In this document: positions 39,201 through 51,527 of the stretch, piece after piece
Position numbering within the stretch: the first letter of the stretch is position 1
How the letters are laid out: each line of letters starts with the position of its first letter
Assembly (NCBI RefSeq): GCF_051020765.1
Contig: NW_027469170.1
Coordinates: 62,001 to 126,000, forward strand
Origin: Lasioglossum baleicum
Taxonomy: Eukaryota; Arthropoda; Insecta; Hymenoptera; Halictidae
DNA: 64,000 bases
Direction of reading: 5' to 3'
Program-made: the position numbers and the translations under genes
Notes under the pieces: model-generated
Told to the model about the DNA's origin: nothing
Seen by the model: only the letters and a program-made list of their open reading frames with translations
Databases searched by the model: none

Positions 39201-42200
39201 TGCGGGATGCATCCTCTCGCACGTGTTTTTACTCGACTAGCCTGCGGGATGCATCCTCTCGCACGTGTTTTTACTCGACAGCCTGCGGGATGCATCCTCT
39301 CGCACGTGTTTTTACTCGACTAGCCTGCAGGATGCATCCTCTCGCACGTGTTTTTACTCGACTAGCCTGCGGGATGCATCCTCTCGCACGTGTTTTTTGC
39401 TCGACTAGCCATGCGCATCCCAAAAAACCTGCGCATGCGCATCCCACAAAACCTGCGCATGCGCATCCCACAAAACCTCGCACGTGTTTTTACTCGACTA
39501 GCCTGCGGGATGCATCCTCTCGCACGTGTTTTTGCTCGGCTAGCCTGCGGGATGCATCCTCTCGCTCGTGTTTTTGCTCGACCAGCCATGCGCATCCCAA
39601 AAAACCTGCGCATGCGCATCCCACAAAACCTGCGCATGCGCATCCCACAAACCTCGCACGTGTTTGTGCTCGACTAGCCTGCGGGATGCATCCTTTCGCA
39701 CGTGTTTTTACTCGACTAGCCTGCGGGATGCATCCTCTCGCACGTGTTTTTGCTCGACTAGCCTGCGGGATGCATCCTCTCGCACGTGTTTGTGCTCGAC
39801 TAGCCTGCGGGATGCATCCTCTCGCACGTGTTTTTACTCGAATAGCCTGCGGGATGCATCCTCTCGCACGTGTTTTTGCTCGACTAGCCTGCGGGATGCA
39901 TCCTCTCGCACGTGTTTTGCTCGACTAGCCTGCGGGATGCATCCTCTCGCACGTGTTTTTACTCGACTAGCCTGCGGGATGCATCCTCTCGCACGTGTTT
40001 TTACTCGACTACCCTGCGGGATGCATACTCTCGCACGTGTTTTTGCTCGACTAGCCATGCGCATCCCATAAAACCTGCGCATGCGCATCTAACAAAACCT
40101 GCGCATGCGCATCCCACAAAACCTGCGCATGCGCATCCCACAAAACCTCGCACGTGTTTTTACTCGACTAGCCTGCGGGATGCATCCTCTCGCACGTGTT
40201 TTTACTCGACTAGCCTGCGGGATGCATCCTCTCGCACGTGTTTTTACTCGACTAGCTGCGGGATGCATCCTCTCGCACGTGTTTTTACTCGACTAGCCTG
40301 CGGGATGCATCCTCTCGCACGTGTTTTTACTCGACTAGCCTGCGGGATGCATCCTCTCGCACGTGTTTTTGCTCGACTAGCCTGCGGGATGCATCCTCTC
40401 GCACGTGTTTGTGCTCGACTAGCCTGCGGGATGCATCCTCTCGCACGTGTTTTTACTCGAATAGCCTGCGGGATGCATCCTCTCGCACGTGTTTTTGCTC
40501 GACTAGCCTGCGGGATGCATCCTCTCGCACGTGTTTTTGCTCGACTAGCCTGCGGGATGCATCCTCTCGCACGTGTTTTTACTCGAATAGCCTGCGGGAT
40601 GCATCCTCTCGCACGTGTTTTTGCTCGACTACCCTGCGGATGCATCCTCTCGCACGTGTTTTTGCTCGACTAGCCATGCGCATCCCATAAAACCTGCGCA
40701 TGCGCATCCCACAAAACCTGCGCATGCGCATCCCACAAAACCTCGCACGTGTTTTTACTCGACTAGCCTGCGGGATGCATCCTCTCGCACGTGTTTTTAC
40801 TCGACTAGCCTGCGGGATGCATCCTCTCGCACGTGTTTTTACTCGACTAGCCTGCGGGATGCATCCTCTCGCACGTGTTTTTTACTCGACTAGCCTGCGG
40901 GATGCATCCTCTCGCACGTGTTTTTACTCGACTAGCCTGCAGGATGCATCCTCTCGCACGTGTTTTTACTCGACTAGCCTGCGGGATGCATCCTCTCGCA
41001 CGTGTTTTTGCTCGACTAGCCATGCGCATCCCAAAAAACCTGCGCATGCGCATCCCACAAAACCTGCGCATGCGCATCCCACAAAACCTCGCACGTGTTT
41101 TTACTCGACTAGCCTGCGGGATGCATCCTCTCGCACGTGTTTTTGCTCGGCTAGCCTGCGGGATGCATCCTCTCGCTCGTGTTTTTGCTCGACCAGCCAT
41201 GCGCATCCCAAAAAACCTGCGCATGCGCATCCCACAAAACCTGCGCATGCGCATCCCACAAAACCTCGCACGTGTTTGTGCTCGACTAGCCTGCGGGATG
41301 CATCCTTTCGCACGTGTTTTTACTCGACTAGCCTGCGGGATGCATCCTCTCGCACGTGTTTTTGCTCGACTAGCCTGCGGGATGCATCCTCTCGCACGTG
41401 TTTGTGCTCGACTAGCCTGCGGGATGCATCCTCTCGCACGTGTTTTTACTCGAATAGCCTGCGGGATGCATCCTCTCGCACGTGTTTTTGCTCGACTAGC
41501 CTGCGGGATGCATCCTCTCGCACGTGTTTTTGCTCGACTAGCCTGCGGGATGCATCCTCTCGCACGTGTTTTTACTCGACTAGCCTGCGGGATGCATCCT
41601 CTCGCACGTGGTTTTTACTCGACTACCCTGCGGGATGCATACTCTCGCACGTGTTTTTGCTCGACTAGCCATGCGCATCCCAAAAAACCTGCGTATGCGC
41701 ATCCCACAAAACCTCGCACGTGTTTTTACTCGAGTAGCCTGCGGGATGCATCCTCTCGCACGTGTTTTTACTCGACTAGCCTGCGGGAAGCATCCTCTCG
41801 CACGTGTTTTTACTCGACTAGCCTGCGGGATGCATACTCTCGCACGTGTTTTTGCTCGACTAGCCTGCGGGATGCATCCTCTCGCACGTGTCTTTACTCG
41901 ACTAGCCTGCGGGATGCATCCTCTCGCACGTGTTTTTGCTCGACTAGCCTGCGGGATGCATCCTCTCGCACGTGTTTTTGCTCGACTAGGCATGCGCATC
42001 CCAAAAAACCTGCGCATGCGCATCCCAAAAAACCTGCGCATGCGCATCCCACAAAACCTGCGCATGCGCATCCCACAAAACCTCGCACGTGTTTTTACTC
42101 GACTAGCCTGCGGGATGCATCCTCTCGCACGTGTTTTTGCTCGACTAGGCATGCGCATCCCAAAAAACCTGCGCATGCGCATCCCACAAAACCTGCGCAT

Positions 42201-42865
42201 GCGCATCCCACAAAACCTCGCACGTAATTTTACTCGACTAGCCTGCGGGATGCATCCTCTCGCACGTGTTTTTACTCGACTAGCCTGCGGGATGCATCCT
42301 CTCGCACGTGTTTTTACTCGACTAGCCTGCGGGATGCATCGTCTCGCACGTGTTTTTACACGACTAGCCTGCGGGATGCATCCTCTCGCACGTGTTTTTA
42401 CTCGACTACCCTGCGGGATGCATACTCTCGCACGTGTTTTTGCTCGACTAGCCATGCGCATCCCAAAAAACCTGCGTATGCGCATCCCACAAAACCTCGC
42501 ACGTGTTTTTACTCGACTAGCCTGCGGGATGCATCCTCTCGCACGTGTTTTTACTCGACTAGCCTGCGGGAAGCATCCTCTCGCACGTGTTTTTACTCGA
42601 CTAGCCTGCGGGATGCATACTCTCGCACGTGTTTTTGCTCGACTAGCCTGCGGGATGCATCCTCTCGCACGTGTCTTTACTCGACTAGCCTGCGGGATGC
42701 ATCCTCTCACACGTGTTTTTGCTCGACTAGCCTGCGGGATGCATCCTCTCGCACGTGTTTTTGCTCGACTAGGCATGCGCATCCCAAAAAACCTGCGCAT
42801 GCGCATCCCAAAAAACCTGCGCATGCGCATCCCACAAAACCTGCGCATGCGCATCCCACAAAACC
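36299..42865 (+). repeat. HOR-III copy 2 (6567 bp), with an indel cluster
   Basis: The copy is near-identical to copy 3 at offset 6567, becoming 6569 past 41.6 kb. Both share a one-base loss in a 24-mer (AAAAAACTGC at 38277 and 44844) and CACGTAATTTT (42221 and 48790). Only this copy carries eight single-base indels between 39279 and 41611. It contains an internal amplification of about 1.6 kb marked by CTCGCTCGTG with TCGACCAGCC (about 39562 and 41176). Confidence 0.92.
39279..41611 (+). other. Cluster of eight single-base indels relative to the downstream paralog
   Basis: Losses: T in GACAGCC (39279), A in ACAAACC (about 39650), T in TGTTTTGC (about 39915), C in ACTAGCTGCGG (about 40256) and G in TGCGGATGC (about 40638). 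Gains: T6 at 39393-39398, T6 at 40878-40883 and an extra G in CACGTGGTTTTT (41611). The net change of -2 agrees with the shift of the copy offset from 6567 to 6569. The matching interval 45846-48180 shows none of these. Confidence 0.85.
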
Positions 42866-45800
42866 TCGCACGTGTTTTTACTCGACTAGCCTGCGGGATG
42901 CATCCTCTCGCACGTGTTTTTACTCGACTAGCCTGCGGGATGCATCCTCTCGCACGTGTTTTTACTCGACTAGCCTGCGGGATGCATCGTCTCGCACGTG
43001 TTTTTACTCGACTGGCCTGCGGCATGCATCCTCCCGCACGTGTTTTTACTCGACTAGCCTGCGGGATGCATCCTCTCGCACGTGTTTTTACTCGACTAGC
43101 CTGCAGGATGCATCCTCTCGCACGTGTTTTTACTCGACTAGCCTGCGGGATGCATCCTCTCGCACGTGTTTTTGCTCGACTAGCCATGCGCATCCCAAAA
43201 AACCTGCGCATGCGCATCCCACAAAACCTCGCACGTGTTTTTACTCGACTAGCCTGCGGGATGCATCCTCTCGCACGTGTTTTTACTCGACTAGCCTGAG
43301 GGATGCATCCTCTCGCACGTGTTTTTGCTCGACTAGCCTGCGGGATGTATCCTCTCGCACGTGTTTTTGCTCGACTAGGCATGCGCATCCCAAAAAACCT
43401 GCGCATGCGCATCCCACAAAACCTCGCACGTGTTTTTACTCGACTAGCCTGCGGGATGCATCCTCTCGCACGTGTTTTTACTCGACTAGCCTGCGGGATG
43501 CATCCTCTCGCACGTGTTTTTACTCGACTAGCCTGCGGGATGCATCCTCTCGCACGTGTTTTTACTCGACTAGCCTGCGGGATGCATCATCTCGCACGTG
43601 TTTTTACCCGACTAGCCTGCGGGATGCATCCTCTCGCACGTGTTTTTACTCGACTAGCCTGCGGGATGCATCCTCTCGCACGTGTTTTTGCTCGACTAGC
43701 CTGCGGGATGCATCCTCTCGCACGTGTTTTTGCTCGACTAGCCTGCGGGATGCATCCTCTCGCACGTGTTTTAACTCGACTAGCCTGCGGGATGCATCCT
43801 CTCGCACGTGTTTTTACTCGACTACCCTGCGGGATGCATCCTCTCGAACGTGTTTTTGCTCGACTAGCCATGCGCATCCCAAAAAACCTGCGCATGCGCA
43901 TCCCAAAAAACCTGCGCATGCGCATCCCACAAAACCTCGCACGTGTTTTTACTCGACTAGCCTGCGGGATGCATCCTCTCGCACGTGTTTTTACTCGACT
44001 AGCCTGCGGGATGCATCCTCTCGCACGTGTTTTTGCTCGACTAGCCATGCGCATCCCAAAAAACCTGCACATGCGCATCCCAAAAAACCTGCGCATGCGC
44101 ATCCCACAAAACCTGCGCATGCGCATCCCACAAAACCTCGCACGTGTTTTTACTCGACTAGCCTGCGGGATGCATCCTCTCGCACGTGTTTTTGCTCGAC
44201 TAGCCATGCGCATCCCAAAAAACCTGCGCATGCGCATCCCAAAAAACCTGCGCATGCGCATCCCACAAAACCTCGCACGTGTTTGTGCTCGACTAGCCTG
44301 CGGGATGCATCCTTTCGCACGTGTTTTTACTCGACTAGCCTGCGGGATGCATCCTCTCGCACGTGTTTTTGCTCGACTAGCCTGCGGGATGCATCCTCTC
44401 GCACGTGTTTTTACTCGACTAGCCTGCGGGATGCATCCTCTCGCACGTGTTTTTACTCGACTAGCCTGCGGGATGCATCCTCTCGCACGTGTTTTTACTC
44501 GACTAGCCTGCGGGATGCATCGTCTCGCACGTGTTTTTACCCGACTAGCCTGCGGGATGCATCCTCTCGCACGTGTTTTTACTCGACTAGCCTGCGGGAT
44601 GCATCCTCTCGCACGTGTTTTTGCTCGACTAGCCTGCGGGATGCATCCTCTCGCACGTGTTTTTGCTCGACTAGCCTGCGGGATGCATCCTCTCGCACGT
44701 GTTTTTACTCGACTAGCCTGCGGGATGCATCCTCTCGCACGTGTTTTTACTCGACTACCCTGCGGGATGCATCCTCTCGAACGTGTTTTTGCTCGACTAG
44801 CCATGCGCATCCCAAAAAACCTGCGCATGCGCATCCCAAAAAACTGCGCATGCGCATCCCAAAAAACCTGCGCATGCGCATCCCAAAAAACCTGCGCATG
44901 CGCATCCCACAAAACCTCGCACGTGTTTTTACTCGACTAGCCTGCGGGATGCATCCTCTCGCACGTGTTTTTACTCGACTAGCCTGCGGGATGCATCCTC
45001 TCGCACGTGTTTTTGCTCGACTAGCCATGCGCATCCCAAAAAACCTGCACATGCGCATCCCAAAAAACCTGCGCATGCGCATCCCACAAAACCTCGCACG
45101 TGTTTTTACTCGACTAGCCTGCGGGATGCATCCTCTCGCACGTGTTTTTGCTCGGCTAGCCTGCGGGATGCATCCTCTCGCACGTGTTTTTGCTCGACTA
45201 GCCATGCGCATCCCAAAAAACCTGCGCATGCGCATCCCAAAAAACCTGCGCATGCGCATCCCACAAAACCTCGCACGTGTTTGTGCTCGACTAGCCTGCA
45301 GGATGCATCCTTTCGCACGTGTTTTTACTCGACTAGCCTGCGGGATGCATCCTCTCGCACGTGTTTTTGCTCGACTAGCCTGCGGGATGCATCCTCTCGC
45401 ACGTGTTTTTGCTCGACTAGCCTGCGGGACGCATCCTCTCGCACGTGTTTTTACTCGACTAGCCTGCAGGATGCATCCTCTCGCACGTGTTTTTACTCGA
45501 CTAGCCTGCGGGATGCATCCTCTCGCACGTGTTTTTGCTCGACTAGCCTGCGGGATGCATCCTCTCGCACGTGTTTTTGCTCGACTAGCCTGCGGGATGC
45601 ATCCTCTCGCACGTGTTTTTACTCGACTACCCTGCGGGATGCATCCTCTCGCACGTGTTTTTGCTCGACTAGCCATGCGCATCCCATAAAACCTGCGCAT
45701 GCGCATCCCACAAAACCTGCGCATGCGCATCCCACAAAACCTCGCACGTGTTTTTACTCGACTAGCCTGCGGGATGCATCCTCTCGCACGTGTTTTTACT

Positions 45801-48800
45801 CGACTAGCCTGCGGGATGCATCCTCTCGCACGTGTTTTTACTCGACTAGCCTGCGGGATGCATCCTCTCGCACGTGTTTTTACTCGACTAGCCTGCAGGA
45901 TGCATCCTCTCGCACGTGTTTTTACTCGACTAGCCTGCGGGATGCATCCTCTCGCACGTGTTTTTGCTCGACTAGCCATGCGCATCCCAAAAAACCTGCG
46001 CATGCGCATCCCACAAAACCTGCGCATGCGCATCCCACAAAACCTCGCACGTGTTTTTACTCGACTAGCCTGCGGGATGCATCCTCTCGCACGTGTTTTT
46101 GCTCGGCTAGCCTGCGGGATGCATCCTCTCGCTCGTGTTTTTGCTCGACCAGCCATGCGCATCCCAAAAAACCTGCGCATGCGCATCCCACAAAACCTGC
46201 GCATGCGCATCCCACAAAACCTCGCACGTGTTTGTGCTCGACTAGCCTGCGGGATGCATCCTTTCGCACGTGTTTTTACTCGACTAGCCTGCGGGATGCA
46301 TCCTCTCGCACGTGTTTTTGCTCGACTAGCCTGCGGGATGCATCCTCTCGCACGTGTTTGTGCTCGACTAGCCTGCGGGATGCATCCTCTCGCACGTGTT
46401 TTTACTCGAATAGCCTGCGGGATGCATCCTCTCGCACGTGTTTTTGCTCGACTAGCCTGCGGGATGCATCCTCTCGCACGTGTTTTTGCTCGACTAGCCT
46501 GCGGGATGCATCCTCTCGCACGTGTTTTTACTCGACTAGCCTGCGGGATGCATCCTCTCGCACGTGTTTTTACTCGACTACCCTGCGGGATGCATACTCT
46601 CGCACGTGTTTTTGCTCGACTAGCCATGCGCATCCCATAAAACCTGCGCATGCGCATCTAACAAAACCTGCGCATGCGCATCCCACAAAACCTGCGCATG
46701 CGCATCCCACAAAACCTCGCACGTGTTTTTACTCGACTAGCCTGCGGGATGCATCCTCTCGCACGTGTTTTTACTCGACTAGCCTGCGGGATGCATCCTC
46801 TCGCACGTGTTTTTACTCGACTAGCCTGCGGGATGCATCCTCTCGCACGTGTTTTTACTCGACTAGCCTGCGGGATGCATCCTCTCGCACGTGTTTTTAC
46901 TCGACTAGCCTGCGGGATGCATCCTCTCGCACGTGTTTTTGCTCGACTAGCCTGCGGGATGCATCCTCTCGCACGTGTTTGTGCTCGACTAGCCTGCGGG
47001 ATGCATCCTCTCGCACGTGTTTTTACTCGAATAGCCTGCGGGATGCATCCTCTCGCACGTGTTTTTGCTCGACTAGCCTGCGGGATGCATCCTCTCGCAC
47101 GTGTTTTTGCTCGACTAGCCTGCGGGATGCATCCTCTCGCACGTGTTTTTACTCGAATAGCCTGCGGGATGCATCCTCTCGCACGTGTTTTTGCTCGACT
47201 ACCCTGCGGGATGCATCCTCTCGCACGTGTTTTTGCTCGACTAGCCATGCGCATCCCATAAAACCTGCGCATGCGCATCCCACAAAACCTGCGCATGCGC
47301 ATCCCACAAAACCTCGCACGTGTTTTTACTCGACTAGCCTGCGGGATGCATCCTCTCGCACGTGTTTTTACTCGACTAGCCTGCGGGATGCATCCTCTCG
47401 CACGTGTTTTTACTCGACTAGCCTGCGGGATGCATCCTCTCGCACGTGTTTTTACTCGACTAGCCTGCGGGATGCATCCTCTCGCACGTGTTTTTACTCG
47501 ACTAGCCTGCAGGATGCATCCTCTCGCACGTGTTTTTACTCGACTAGCCTGCGGGATGCATCCTCTCGCACGTGTTTTTGCTCGACTAGCCATGCGCATC
47601 CCAAAAAACCTGCGCATGCGCATCCCACAAAACCTGCGCATGCGCATCCCACAAAACCTCGCACGTGTTTTTACTCGACTAGCCTGCGGGATGCATCCTC
47701 TCGCACGTGTTTTTGCTCGGCTAGCCTGCGGGATGCATCCTCTCGCTCGTGTTTTTGCTCGACCAGCCATGCGCATCCCAAAAAACCTGCGCATGCGCAT
47801 CCCACAAAACCTGCGCATGCGCATCCCACAAAACCTCGCACGTGTTTGTGCTCGACTAGCCTGCGGGATGCATCCTTTCGCACGTGTTTTTACTCGACTA
47901 GCCTGCGGGATGCATCCTCTCGCACGTGTTTTTGCTCGACTAGCCTGCGGGATGCATCCTCTCGCACGTGTTTGTGCTCGACTAGCCTGCGGGATGCATC
48001 CTCTCGCACGTGTTTTTACTCGAATAGCCTGCGGGATGCATCCTCTCGCACGTGTTTTTGCTCGACTAGCCTGCGGGATGCATCCTCTCGCACGTGTTTT
48101 TGCTCGACTAGCCTGCGGGATGCATCCTCTCGCACGTGTTTTTACTCGACTAGCCTGCGGGATGCATCCTCTCGCACGTGTTTTTACTCGACTACCCTGC
48201 GGGATGCATACTCTCGCACGTGTTTTTGCTCGACTAGCCATGCGCATCCCAAAAAACCTGCGTATGCGCATCCCACAAAACCTCGCACGTGTTTTTACTC
48301 GAGTAGCCTGCGGGATGCATCCTCTCGCACGTGTTTTTACTCGACTAGCCTGCGGGAAGCATCCTCTCGCACGTGTTTTTACTCGACTAGCCTGCGGGAT
48401 GCATACTCTCGCACGTGTTTTTGCTCGACTAGCCTGCGGGATGCATCCTCTCGCACGTGTCTTTACTCGACTAGCCTGCGGGATGCATCCTCTCGCACGT
48501 GTTTTTGCTCGACTAGCCTGCGGGATGCATCCTCTCGCACGTGTTTTTGCTCGACTAGGCATGCGCATCCCAAAAAACCTGCGCATGCGCATCCCAAAAA
48601 ACCTGCGCATGCGCATCCCACAAAACCTGCGCATGCGCATCCCACAAAACCTCGCACGTGTTTTTACTCGACTAGCCTGCGGGATGCATCCTCTCGCACG
48701 TGTTTTTGCTCGACTAGGCATGCGCATCCCAAAAAACCTGCGCATGCGCATCCCACAAAACCTGCGCATGCGCATCCCACAAAACCTCGCACGTAATTTT

Positions 48801-49593
48801 ACTCGACTAGCCTGCGGGATGCATCCTCTCGCACGTGTTTTTACTCGACTAGCCTGCGGGATGCATCCTCTCGCACGTGTTTTTACTCGACTAGCCTGCG
48901 GGATGCATCGTCTCGCACGTGTTTTTACACGACTAGCCTGCGGGATGCATCCTCTCGCACGTGTTTTTACTCGACTACCCTGCGGGATGCATACTCTCGC
49001 ACGTGTTTTTGCTCGACTAGCCATGCGCATCCCAAAAAACCTGCGTATGCGCATCCCACAAAACCTCGCACGTGTTTTTACTCGACTAGCCTGCGGGATG
49101 CATCCTCTCGCACGTGTTTTTACTCGACTAGCCTGCGGGAAGCATCCTCTCGCACGTGTTTTTACTCGACTAGCCTGCGGGATGCATACTCTCGCACGTG
49201 TTTTTGCTCGACTAGCCTGCGGGATGCATCCTCTCGCACGTGTCTTTACTCGACTAGCCTGCGGGATGCATCCTCTCACACGTGTTTTTGCTCGACTAGC
49301 CTGCGGGATGCATCCTCTCGCACGTGTTTTTGCTCGACTAGGCATGCGCATCCCAAAAAACCTGCGCATGCGCATCCCAAAAAACCTGCGCATGCGCATC
49401 CCACAAAACCTGCGCATGCGCATCCCACAAAACCTCGCACGTGTTTTTACTCGACTAGCCTGCGGGATTCATCCTCTCGCACGTGTTTTTGCTCGACTAG
49501 GCATGCGCATCCCAAAAAACCTGCGCATGCGCATCCCAAAAAACCTGCGCATGCGCATCCCACAAAACCTGCGCATGCGCATCCCACAAAACC
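42866..49593 (+). repeat. HOR-III copy 3 (6728 bp)
   Basis: The copy repeats copy 2 to about 49430 and then carries an extra 159 bp (one 42-mer with GGGATTCATCC plus a hybrid unit with four 24-mers). Its internal amplified segment is marked by CTCGCTCGTG with TCGACCAGCC at 46130 and 47744, 1614 bp apart. CATCTAACAAAACC (about 46653) matches the unit at about 40085 in copy 2. Confidence 0.92.
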
Positions 49594-51527
49594 TCGCACG
49601 TGTTTTTACTCGACTAGCCTGCGGGATGCATCCTCTCGCACGTGTTTTTACTCGACTAGCCTGCGGGATGCATCCTCTCGCACGTGTTTTTACTCGACTA
49701 GCCTGCGGGATGCATCGTCTCGCACGTGTTTTTACTCGACTGGCCTGCGGGATGCATCCTGTCGCACGTGTTTTTACTCGACTAGCCTGCGGGATGCATC
49801 CTCTCGCACGTGTTTTTACTCGACTAGCCTGCAGGATGCATCCTCTCGCACGTGTTTTTACTCGACTAGCCTGCGGGATGCATCCTCTCGCACGTGTTTT
49901 TGCTCGACTAGCCATGCGCATTCCAAAAAACCTGCGCATCCGCATCCCAAAAAACCTGCGCATGCGCATCCCACAAAACCTGCGCATGCGCATCCCACAA
50001 AACCTCGCACGTGTTTTTACTCGACTAGCCTGCGGGATGCATCCTCTCGCACGTGTTTTTACTCGACTAGCCTGAGGGATGCATCCTCTCGCACGTGTTT
50101 TTGCTCGACTACCCTGCGGGATGTATCCTCTCGCACGTGTTTTTGCTCGACTAGGCATGCGCATCCCAAAAAACCTGCGCATGCGCATCCCACAAAACCT
50201 CGCACGTGTTTTTACTCGACTAGCCTGCGGGATGCATCCTCTCGCACGTGTTTTTACTCGACTAGCCTGCGGGATGCATCCTCTCGCACGTGTTTTTACT
50301 CGACTAGCCTGCGGGATGCATCCTCTCGCACGTGTTTTTACTCGACTAGCCTGCGGGATGCATCGTCTCGTACGTGTTTTTACTCGACTAGCCTGCGGGA
50401 TGCATCCTCTCGCACGTGTTTTTACTCGACTAGCCTGCGGGATGCATCCTCTCGCACGTGTTTTTGCTCGACTAGCCTGCGGGATGCATCCTCTCGCACG
50501 TGTTTTTGCTCGACTAGCCTGCGGGATGCATCCTCTCGCACGTGTTTTTACTCGACTAGCCTGCGGGATGCATCCTCTCGCACGTGTTTTTACTCGACTA
50601 CCCTGCGGGATGCATCCTCTCGCACGTGTTTTTGCTCGACTAGCCATGCGCATCCCAAAAAGCCTGCGCATGCGCATCCCAAAAAACCTGCGCATGCGCA
50701 TCCCAAAAAACCTGCGCATGCGCATCCCACAAAACCTCGCACGTGTTTTTACTCGACTAGCCTGCGGGATGCATCCTCTCGCACGTGTTTTTACTCGACT
50801 AGCCTGCGGGATGCATCCTCTCGCACGTGTTTTTGCTCGACTAGCCATGCGCATCCCAAAAAACCTGCACATGCGCATCCCACAAAACCTGCGCATGCGC
50901 ATCCCACAAAACCTCTCACGTGTTTTTACTCGACTAGCCTGCGGGATGCATCCTTTCGCACGTGTTTTTACTCGACTAGCCTGCGGGATGCATCCTCTCG
51001 CACGTGTTTTTGCTCGACTAGCCTGCGGGATGCATCCTCTCGCACGTGTTTTTGCTCGACTAGCCTGCGGGACGCATCCTCTCGCACGTGTTTTTACTCG
51101 ACTAGCCTGCAGGATGCATCCTCTCGCACGTGTTTTTACTTGACTAGCCTGCGGGGTGCATCCTCTCGCACGTGTTTTTGCTCGACTAGCCTGCGGGATG
51201 CATCCTCTCGCACGTGTTTTTGCTCGACTAGCCTGCGGGATGCATCCTCTCGCACGTGTTTTTGCTCGACTAGCCTGCGGGATGCATCCTCTCGCACGTG
51301 TTTTTACTCGACTAGCCTGCGGGATGCATCCTCTCGCACGTGTTTTTGCTCGACTAGCCTGCGGGATGCATCCTCTCGCACGTGTTTTTGCTCGACTAGC
51401 CTGCGGGATGCATCCTCTCGCACGTGTTTTTACTCGACTAGCCTGCGGGATGCATCCTCTCGCACGTGTTTTTACTCGACTACCCTGCGGGATGCATCCT
51501 CTCGCACGTGTTTTTGCTCGACTAGCC
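49594..51527 (+). repeat. HOR-III copy 4, partial and more diverged
   Basis: The copy keeps the GCCTGAGGG unit (50072) and CGGGATGTATCC (about 50120) at the expected distance. It has lost the CCCGAC change, reads CTCGTACGTG at about 50368, and has AAAAAGCC (about 50660) and AAACCTCTCACGTG (about 50912). The last two variants are shared with HOR-IV at 54380/54640 and 57140/57395, so it is intermediate between HOR-III and HOR-IV. Confidence 0.78.
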
